From positions 27,374 to 32,515 of the forward strand of contig DBYF01000005.1 in assembly GCA_002310155.1 (NCBI GenBank): DNA of 5,142 nt, read 5' to 3'. The notes under the pieces were generated by a model that did no database searches, was not told where the DNA came from, and was given only the letters and a program-made list of their open reading frames with translations. The stretch's first letter is position 1; every line of letters begins with the position of its first letter. This DNA comes from Mageeibacillus sp. UBA1193 (GTDB lineage: Bacteria; Bacillota; Clostridia; Saccharofermentanales; Saccharofermentanaceae). This document shows, piece after piece, positions 1-5,142 of this stretch. Position numbers and translations under genes: made by a program.

Positions 1-1
1 G

Positions 2-1492
2 GGCGGTGTGCATATGGCCTGCGGCATCAAGGTCATCCCGCAGGGCGGAAGCGTGGAAGTGATCGGAAATACCGTAAGGATCCTGAGCGCGGATGAAGCC
101 CTGATCATTCTCTGCGCGGATACGACATTCCGTAAGGAAGATCCTGCAGCTTCAGTCCTGGAGAAACTCGAGAAAGCCGGTAATCTTACCTGGGATGAGC
201 TTTATCAGGCACATGAAGAAGACTACCAGACCCTCTATAACCGTGTGAAGCTTCAGATCGACGGACAGGAGGAGGTCGAGAGGTTCTTCCAGTTCGGTCG
301 CTATCTCATGATCGCCGGCTCTCGTCCGGGATCTCTGCCGCTGAATCTTCAGGGTATCTGGAATCAGGATATGACACCGATCTGGGGCAGCCGCTTCACG
401 ATCAATATCAACGCAGAGATGAACTACTGGCCGGCACTTACGACGAACCTCGCCGAGTGCCAGGAGCCTCTGTTCGATCTGATCGAAAGAGTCCGTGAGA
501 ACGGCCGCGTAACAGCAAAGAAGATGTATGGCTGCGGTGGTTTCATGGCGCACCATAACACCGATATCTGGGGCGATACCGCGCCGCAGGATGTCTGCAT
601 CAGCTCGAGTTACTGGGTGATGGGCGGCGCGTGGCTGTCTCTTCATATCTGGGAACAGTATCTCTTCACTAAGGACCTCGGGTTCCTGAAGAAGAATTAT
701 CCGATCATGCGCGAGGCCGCCGAGTTCGTGATGGATTACCTGATTGATGACGGCGAGTATCTCGTGACCTGTCCGACACTCTCGCCGGAGAATACTTACA
801 TTCTTCCGAATGGCGAACAGGGTGTGGTCTGTAAGGGCGCCTCGATGGACAATCAGATCATCACCGAACTTCTGAAAGCATGTATTTCCGCGGAAAAAGC
901 ACTTGTCATCGAGGGCTCTGATTCTATCTCCGATCGTGCGCAGAAAGTCCTTCCTCGTATCGCTCCGATCAAGGTCGGAAAGCACGGACAGATCATGGAG
1001 TGGAACGAAGACTACGAAGAAGCCGAGCCCGGCCACAGACACATTTCCCAGCTGTTCGCGCTCTATCCCGGAACGCAGATCACTTGTCGGGAAGAAGTGC
1101 TTTTCGAGGCGGCAAAGAAAACACTCGAGAGACGACTGTCCTATGGAGGCGGCCACTCGGGATGGAGCCGTGCGTGGATCATCAACATGTACGCCAGACT
1201 CATGGACGGGGAGAAGGCCTATGAGAACCTGATGAAACTGATCTCTGACCAGACGCTTCCGAACCTCTTCGATAACCATCCGCCGTTCCAGATCGACGGC
1301 AACTTCGGCGCGACGGCCGGCATCGCGGAGATGCTCGTGCAGAGCCACGAAGAGGAGATCCGTCTCCTGCCTGCGATCCCGGATGCGTGGAAGAAGCACG
1401 GCCGTGTCGAAGGACTTCGCGTCCGCGGCGGAAAAACAGTTTCCGTTCTTGAATGGAAAGACGGACAGATCGTCGATTTCCAGCTCGCATAA
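2..1492 (+). CDS. GH95 family alpha-L-fucosidase, C-terminal part (5' end outside window)
   Basis: Glycoside hydrolase family 95 enzymes are inverting fucosidases that mainly remove terminal alpha-1,2-linked L-fucose from glycans. The frame is open to the left edge, and the first residues match the end of the N-terminal beta domain, so the GTG at 8 is not the real start. Family members are usually about 750 residues; about 497 are visible. Counting from position 8, the catalytic (alpha/alpha)6 barrel carries NLQGIWN (113-119), TININAEMNYWP (131-142), HHNTDIWGD (182-190), SPEN (259-262), GGGHSGWSRAW (380-390) and FQIDGNFGATAGIAE (427-441). N133 and N135, E261 and D430 fit the order of the known catalytic set (Asn421/Asn423, Glu566 acid, Asp766 base in Bifidobacterium AfcA). 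The last 45 or so residues look like the C-terminal beta domain. The active site is intact and there is no frameshift. One oddity is HRHISQL (343-349), where the family commonly has His in place of Q348. Export cannot be judged because the N-terminus is missing. The family call is strong; the exact linkage preference is inferred. Confidence 0.93.
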   Translation, partial: GGVHMACGIKVIPQGGSVEVIGNTVRILSADEALIILCADTTFRKEDPAASVLEKLEKAGNLTWDELYQAHEEDYQTLYNRVKLQIDGQEEVERFFQFGRYLMIAGSRPGSLPLNLQGIWNQDMTPIWGSRFTININAEMNYWPALTTNLAECQEPLFDLIERVRENGRVTAKKMYGCGGFMAHHNTDIWGDTAPQDVCISSSYWVMGGAWLSLHIWEQYLFTKDLGFLKKNYPIMREAAEFVMDYLIDDGEYLVTCPTLSPENTYILPNGEQGVVCKGASMDNQIITELLKACISAEKALVIEGSDSISDRAQKVLPRIAPIKVGKHGQIMEWNEDYEEAEPGHRHISQLFALYPGTQITCREEVLFEAAKKTLERRLSYGGGHSGWSRAWIINMYARLMDGEKAYENLMKLISDQTLPNLFDNHPPFQIDGNFGATAGIAEMLVQSHEEEIRLLPAIPDAWKKHGRVEGLRVRGGKTVSVLEWKDGQIVDFQLA

Positions 1493-1540
1493 GGACCATC
1501 GGACCACGCATTTTTCTGTGCTCAAATATCCCCTCGGCTC

Positions 1541-1572
1541 TAGCATTTGCCCGTTATCTCTGCTACTATAAA
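1541..1572 (+). promoter_or_regulatory. Probable promoter of the symporter gene (extended -10)
   Basis: In the 109-bp gap after the fucosidase stop, TGCTACTATAAA (1561-1572) contains an extended -10 of the form TGnTAnnAT, with TACTAT at 1564-1569. An alternative hexamer, TATAAA, lies at 1567-1572. The -35 region is poor: CTAGCA (1540-1545) or TAGCAT (1541-1546) sits at the right distance, while the better-looking TTGCCC (1547-1552) is too close. This fits a sigma-A promoter that relies on its extended -10, with transcription starting near 1576-1580 and a short leader. I see no operator or riboswitch, and no clear terminator for the fucosidase in the same gap. Confidence 0.5.
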
Positions 1573-1586
1573 AGTGTTGTGAAGGT

Positions 1587-1595
1587 AAAGGGGGG
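1587..1595 (+). promoter_or_regulatory. Strong ribosome binding site for the symporter
   Basis: The purine run AAAGGGGGG lies 6 bases before the ATG at 1602. This is strong Shine-Dalgarno-like spacing and decides the start, as no other in-frame start has such a site. Confidence 0.8.
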
Positions 1596-1601
1596 TATAT
1601 C

Positions 1602-3152
1602 ATGTCAACAACAAATATCGTTATCCTTATTACCATCGGTCTGTATCTTCTTATGATGATCATAATCGGTGGTGTTTTCAGCAAGAAGAACAAGAACACA
1701 GATGACTTCTACCTTGGTGGCAGAAAGCTCGGTCCGATCGTTACCGCGATGAGTGCGGAAGCGTCCGACATGAGTTCCTGGCTTCTGATGGGTCTTCCGG
1801 CCGTTGCCCTGATGACGGGTATTCCGGAGGCGTTCTGGACGGCGATCGGTCTTGCGGCCGGTACGTACCTGAACTGGCTTTTCGTCGCGAAGAGACTTCG
1901 TGTTTATACGAGTAAAGTCGAAGCGGTTACGCTTCCGGACTTTTTCTCTAAGCGTTTCGGAGATCAGCACCATATCATCACACTGGTAGCGGCGCTGTTT
2001 ATCGTTATCTTCTTCGTTCCGTATACCGCATCGGGATTTGCCGCCTGCGGTAAACTCTTTTCTTCACTTTTTGATGTTTCCTACACCTACGCCATGATCG
2101 CCAGTGCATGCGTTATCGTTCTGTACTGTACGCTCGGCGGATTCCTCGCGGCGTCCACGACGGACTTTATCCAGTCCATCATCATGACAGTCGCGCTCCT
2201 GGTCGTTCTCGGCGTCGGCGAAGCTGTACTGGGTGGCTTCGGTAATGTATTCGATAATGTAAAGAACATGGACGGTTATATGGATGTTTTCAAGGGCTTC
2301 AGCGTCGAGAAAGGATCGATCGGCAGCTATGGAGCACTTCCGGTGGCCTCGACACTCGCATGGGGCCTCGGCTACTTCGGTATGCCGCACATTCTCCTTC
2401 GCTTTATGGCGATCGAAGATAAGAAGAAGCTCAAGCTGTCCCGCCGTATCGCTTCGATCTGGGTCGTTATCTCCATGGCGATCGCAGTTGTGATCGGTTT
2501 TGTCGGATACTCTCTCATGAAGAACGGTATCGTTCCTGCATATGCTGATGCATCTGCTGCGGAGACGATCATCGTTGATGTAGCGAAGTGGATCGCATCG
2601 CACGGTTATATCGCCGCATTTGTCGGTGGTGTTATCCTCGCAGGTATCCTCGCATCGACCATGTCCACCGCAGACTCCCAGCTTCTCGCTGCTGCTTCTT
2701 CCGTCTCCCAGAACCTCGTTCAGGAGACATTCGGTATGAAGCTCTCTGAGAAGAAGGGAGTATGGCTTGCCCGTATCTGCGTTATCGTGATCTCCATTGT
2801 CGCGGTATTCCTCGCCCTTGATCCGAGCAGTTCCGTATTCCGTATCGTATCCTTCGCATGGGCCGGATTCGGTGCCGTCTTCGGACCGCTGGTTCTGTTC
2901 GGACTGTTCTGGAAGAGAACGAACATGTGGGGTGCGCTCGCCGGTATGTTGTCGGGCGGTACCATGATCTTCGTATGGAAGTTTGCTGTCCGTAAGGCAT
3001 GTGCAGGCACATGGCTCGACATCTACGAGCTTCTGCCGGCATTCATCATCGCCTGCATCTTCATCGTTGTTGTCAGCCTGCTGACCAAGAAGCCGGGCGA
3101 AGAGATCGTAAAGACTTTCGACGATGTCAAGGCGGAGTGCGCTGCAGAGTAA
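1602..3152 (+). CDS. putP: Sodium/proline symporter, PutP-like (SSS family)
   Basis: This is a complete 516-residue inner-membrane transporter of the sodium:solute symporter family (LeuT fold), close in length to E. coli PutP (502). It would import L-proline, or a related solute, with Na+. Hydrophobicity suggests about 13 helices, roughly at 6-28, 44-62, 71-93, 126-146, 160-180, 187-212, 246-265, 283-305, 335-355, 388-407, 413-436, 442-465 and 476-495. Key motifs are SAEASDMSSWLLMGLP (51-66), LPDFF (111-115), GYFGMPHILLRFMA (257-270) and STADSQLL (355-362). D56, S58, S355 and T356 line up with the E. coli Na+-site residues Asp55, Ser57, Ser340 and Thr341; the E. coli Gly58 position is S59 here. 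The tail after 495 is short and charged. The gene has its own promoter and ribosome binding site, and the next gene follows after 33 bp, probably on the same transcript. No proline catabolic gene (putA or similar) is in view, so a role in nutrition or osmoprotection cannot be separated. The family is certain; proline as substrate is likely but inferred. Confidence 0.92.
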   Translation: MSTTNIVILITIGLYLLMMIIIGGVFSKKNKNTDDFYLGGRKLGPIVTAMSAEASDMSSWLLMGLPAVALMTGIPEAFWTAIGLAAGTYLNWLFVAKRLRVYTSKVEAVTLPDFFSKRFGDQHHIITLVAALFIVIFFVPYTASGFAACGKLFSSLFDVSYTYAMIASACVIVLYCTLGGFLAASTTDFIQSIIMTVALLVVLGVGEAVLGGFGNVFDNVKNMDGYMDVFKGFSVEKGSIGSYGALPVASTLAWGLGYFGMPHILLRFMAIEDKKKLKLSRRIASIWVVISMAIAVVIGFVGYSLMKNGIVPAYADASAAETIIVDVAKWIASHGYIAAFVGGVILAGILASTMSTADSQLLAAASSVSQNLVQETFGMKLSEKKGVWLARICVIVISIVAVFLALDPSSSVFRIVSFAWAGFGAVFGPLVLFGLFWKRTNMWGALAGMLSGGTMIFVWKFAVRKACAGTWLDIYELLPAFIIACIFIVVVSLLTKKPGEEIVKTFDDVKAECAAE

Positions 3153-3173
3153 GATCGATAAGATCAGCTTAAG

Positions 3174-3179
3174 AAAAGG
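3174..3179 (+). promoter_or_regulatory. Ribosome binding site for the downstream membrane protein
   Basis: AAAAGG lies 6 bases before the ATG at 3186 in the 33-bp gap after the symporter stop. It is weaker than the G-rich site of the symporter but well placed, and it supports this start. The gap shows no terminator or promoter, which supports co-transcription. Confidence 0.6.
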
Positions 3180-3185
3180 TCTTTT

Positions 3186-3956
3186 ATGAAAAGTTTTTTC
3201 CGTAAGCATCCGGTGATCATCAGTGTGACAATCGTTTTTGTTGTCGCACTGGTGATCCTTTCTGTTCTGATCTTCCGGGGCATCATGACCACCAGCTCAA
3301 AAACAAAGGAAGAACGTCATCTTCACGCCATAGAAGAAGTTCGGAAAGAGTATCCGGAAAGCGTGAAGATTCCGCTGACGGAGGAGTTTCTCAAAGAGGA
3401 ATATGAGATCTTCGTCAAGGCGAATGGTTCGTGGCTGCTCTATCTTCTGATCGCGTTAGCGCTGCTTCTTTTCTACGGTATCGTGATTGTTCTTGCAGCC
3501 CATAACGGAACGATCGGATTCCATCTGCTGAAGTATGGTTATACGAGGACAATTCATGACACAAGAAAGAAAAACATCAGATCACGGTTTACCGTTGTCC
3601 ATGCAGGGATCGCTATGTCGCTTACCGTACTGGTTTTTGTGGGGCTTCTCGGCTGGACCCTGAAGATCACCGTGTTCAAGAAACCGGAGATCCGGGTGTC
3701 AACGATCAAGGTGAATGCGAAGAACATGGAAGTGTTTCAAAGCACCGGGGTCAACGGCGAGCCGGTCATTAATAACAAGTACTATCTGTATTACGGACCG
3801 GACAGCACAAATCCGGACAAGCTTTCGGTGTCCTTCGACATTTACAATCAGGTCGAGAAACTGGGCGTGTACCACCTGGCGTATGTGGAAGGGGTTCACA
3901 ATTACACATACGTGGGGATCTATCCGGACGAAGAATTCGAGCGCGTAGATCAGTAA
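3186..3956 (+). CDS. Hypothetical membrane protein with three transmembrane segments and a C-terminal extracytoplasmic domain
   Basis: I do not recognise this 256-residue protein. It begins with a basic stretch (MKSFFRKH) followed by a hydrophobic segment at about 9-31. Next come a charged, Glu/Lys-rich, probably helical loop (34-80), a second membrane segment (82-105), a strongly basic loop (116-135, with RTIHDTRKKNIRSR) and a third segment (136-158). The positive-inside rule puts the N-terminus and the basic loop in the cytoplasm, and the acidic loop and the C-terminal 95 residues outside. The C-terminal part is rich in Tyr, Val and polar residues (for example KYYLYYGPDS at 198-207) and looks like a small beta-rich domain. 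There are no cysteines, no lipobox and no recognisable catalytic motif. The first segment is more likely a membrane anchor than a cleaved signal, as no clear cleavage site follows it. The gene lies 33 bp after the symporter, so it is probably co-transcribed with it, but a working partnership is only a guess. Confidence 0.85.
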   Translation: MKSFFRKHPVIISVTIVFVVALVILSVLIFRGIMTTSSKTKEERHLHAIEEVRKEYPESVKIPLTEEFLKEEYEIFVKANGSWLLYLLIALALLLFYGIVIVLAAHNGTIGFHLLKYGYTRTIHDTRKKNIRSRFTVVHAGIAMSLTVLVFVGLLGWTLKITVFKKPEIRVSTIKVNAKNMEVFQSTGVNGEPVINNKYYLYYGPDSTNPDKLSVSFDIYNQVEKLGVYHLAYVEGVHNYTYVGIYPDEEFERVDQ

Positions 3957-3984
3957 CCTTTCTATCATTTGAAAAGCACTGATC
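3948..3984. terminator. Imperfect inverted repeat in the convergent junction, possible bidirectional terminator
   Basis: GATCAGT (3948-3954) is the exact reverse complement of ACTGATC (3978-3984). Inside it, CTTTC (3958-3962) can pair with GAAAAG (3971-3976) if one A is bulged, leaving an 8-base loop. The arm on the left overlaps the last codons and the stop of the membrane protein gene, and the right arm ends 13 bp before the stop of the opposing radical SAM gene. The position is right for a shared terminator. However, neither side is followed by a T-tract and the stem is broken, so it is a weak candidate for intrinsic termination. Confidence 0.35.
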
Positions 3985-3997
3985 CCGCAGCCGTATC

Positions 3998-5142
3998 TTA
4001 CTCAACCAGCAGAAAATTACCTGTCAGAGGGTCGCGTTGACTTGTGTCGATGCGGCCCTTTTGCGGCGGTTCTTTTACAAAGTCCGGACGGCTCTTCGGC
4101 TCCTCACGGAGGTAATAGTCGAGGGTCAGTGCCTCACGCACTTCCTCTTCGTAGAGCGTGGTCTTTTCCTCGGAGAAATCGAGCATGATCTCATATCTTC
4201 TGAATCGTGCGGGAGTCTTGATGAAGTAGTTTTTCTCCTTATAGTAGTCGGCCATCGCGCTGAACATATCGAATGGTGTCTCAAAGGCTTTCTCCAGAAG
4301 CTTCAGTGTATGTGTGAACTGGTGACTGTTATAGAAGATATCTACCATTTCTTCCATATTCTTCAGGTGGCAGAGCTCGTCGAAGCGGAGCCATCTCGTG
4401 GAGAGGACTTCGTAAGGCGCGTCTTCGGATCTGACGATCGCGAATTTCTCGCAGTCTTCCTCGATCGGTGCGCCCTTTAAGACCTTGAGGAATCCGAGCT
4501 GGAGCTGGGTCGGAGCGAGCGCGTACACGTCATTGAATGAGTTTCTGAAACTCCTGTATCCTTCGTAGGGAAGTCCTGCGATCAGGTCGAGATGGATGTG
4601 GAGCGTATGTGTCGCGGACAGTTCCTCGACGACCTTACTGATCTTTCTTATCGAGGAAGGACGGTTGACCGCGAGGAGCGTATCCTGATTGGTCGTCTGC
4701 ACGCCGATCTCGAGCTTGATGGCACCCGGACGCATCTTCCGGAGGATCTCGATCTCTTCCTTATCGATCAGCTCCGCGGCGATCTCGAAGTGGAAGTTCG
4801 TCTTACCGGTATCGTGCTCGAGGATGTAGTTCCAGATCGCTTCCGTTCTTTCCTTGTTACTGTTGAAAGTTCTGTCGATGAACTTGACCTGCGGTACCTC
4901 TTCGTCGAGGAAGAACTGGATCTCGCGGAAGACGAAGGGGAGACTTCTGTAGCGGACGGTCTTGTCGATCGAGGACAGGCAGTAGCTGCAGCGGTAGGGA
5001 CATCCGCGTGAGGACTCGTAGTACACGATGCGGTTATCAAAGTCCGTCATGCCCTCTTCGTAGATGAAGGGAAGAGAGTCCATGTTCATGAGTTCGGTCT
5101 TAATGACGGTCGGACGCTCGCGCAGCGCGACGTTCGGAATAT
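3998..5142 (-). CDS. B12-binding domain radical SAM protein, DUF4080 type (N-terminal part outside window)
   Basis: Radical SAM enzymes bind a [4Fe-4S] cluster through CxxxCxxC and cleave S-adenosylmethionine to start radical chemistry. Here the motif is GCPYRCSYC, with Cys30, Cys34 and Cys37 counted from the ATG at 5089. The reading frame stays open past that ATG to the window edge (residues IPNVALRERPTVIKTEL precede it), and the family carries a cobalamin-binding domain before the barrel. The gene is therefore a 5' partial, and the ATG at 5089 is internal. Further barrel features are IVYYESSRG before the cluster, EIGVQTTNQDTL (about 127-138) and DLIAGLPYEGY (about 168-178). The segment from about 230 to the end, with YNSHQFTHTL, LDYYLREE and a closing RDPLTGNFLLVE, resembles the DUF4080 C-terminal region, and the end appears complete. 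The protein is cytosolic. The substrate is unknown for this group; some B12 radical SAM enzymes are methylases, but nothing here identifies the reaction. It converges on the membrane protein gene with a 41-bp gap, and its upstream neighbours are not visible. Confidence 0.9.
   Translation of the reverse strand, partial: IPNVALRERPTVIKTELMNMDSLPFIYEEGMTDFDNRIVYYESSRGCPYRCSYCLSSIDKTVRYRSLPFVFREIQFFLDEEVPQVKFIDRTFNSNKERTEAIWNYILEHDTGKTNFHFEIAAELIDKEEIEILRKMRPGAIKLEIGVQTTNQDTLLAVNRPSSIRKISKVVEELSATHTLHIHLDLIAGLPYEGYRSFRNSFNDVYALAPTQLQLGFLKVLKGAPIEEDCEKFAIVRSEDAPYEVLSTRWLRFDELCHLKNMEEMVDIFYNSHQFTHTLKLLEKAFETPFDMFSAMADYYKEKNYFIKTPARFRRYEIMLDFSEEKTTLYEEEVREALTLDYYLREEPKSRPDFVKEPPQKGRIDTSQRDPLTGNFLLVE

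Noticed and set aside
1493..1540. Possible terminator after the fucosidase gene
   Set aside because: The short pair GCA/TGC around a TTTTTCTG loop is too small for a terminator, and no longer stem precedes a T-run.
152..1699. A 515-codon open frame on the - strand opposite the fucosidase gene
   Set aside because: It mirrors a strongly conserved GH95 gene. Its translation is rich in Arg, His and Asp with no domain pattern, as expected from an antisense frame of a codon-biased gene.
3151..3165. Direct repeat AAGATC...AAGATC in the gap after the symporter
   Set aside because: Two copies of six bases is within chance, and the motif resembles no known operator pair.
3174..3185. Palindrome-like AAAAGGTCTTTT just before the membrane protein start
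   Set aside because: The two arms are separated by only two bases, so a hairpin cannot form properly; the AAAAGG half is better explained as the ribosome binding site.
2064..3209. A 381-codon open frame on the - strand opposite the symporter
   Set aside because: It is highly charged (many Asp, Arg, Glu, Cys and His) and antisense to a clear membrane transporter, so it is a codon-bias shadow.
4592..5011. A 139-codon + strand frame inside the radical SAM gene
   Set aside because: It is made of repeated Asp/Leu/Glu/Arg and lies opposite the cysteine-motif region of a well supported enzyme; no start context or domain supports it.

Overview
The window comes from a bacterial chromosome, most likely a Clostridia-type Bacillota member of an anaerobic gut or rumen community. 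This is inferred from the gene families: a GH95 alpha-L-fucosidase without visible export features in the part shown, a Gram-positive-style PutP sodium symporter with a strong G-rich ribosome binding site, and a cobalamin-binding radical SAM protein of the DUF4080 type. The species cannot be named from this sequence.

There are four protein genes and almost no free space. On the + strand: (1) the C-terminal two thirds of a GH95 alpha-L-fucosidase that runs in from the left edge; (2) a 109-bp gap holding a probable extended -10 promoter and a strong ribosome binding site; (3) a complete sodium/solute symporter, PutP-like; (4) after a 33-bp gap with its own ribosome binding site, a three-pass membrane protein that I do not recognise. 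On the - strand, converging on it, is (5) a B12-binding/radical SAM protein whose N-terminal part is cut off by the right edge. An imperfect inverted repeat lies in the 41-bp convergent junction and overlaps the end of the unknown gene.

The symporter and the unknown membrane protein probably share a transcript, judged by close spacing and the lack of a terminator between them. The fucosidase has its own upstream context outside the window. It would release L-fucose from alpha-1,2-fucosylated glycans, but nothing here shows a functional tie to the symporter. The radical SAM gene is transcribed separately. There are no RNA genes, mobile elements, CRISPR arrays or long repeats that I can support. 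Most of the window is ordinary core or metabolic gene content. The least explained items are the unknown membrane protein and the undefined substrate of the radical SAM enzyme.
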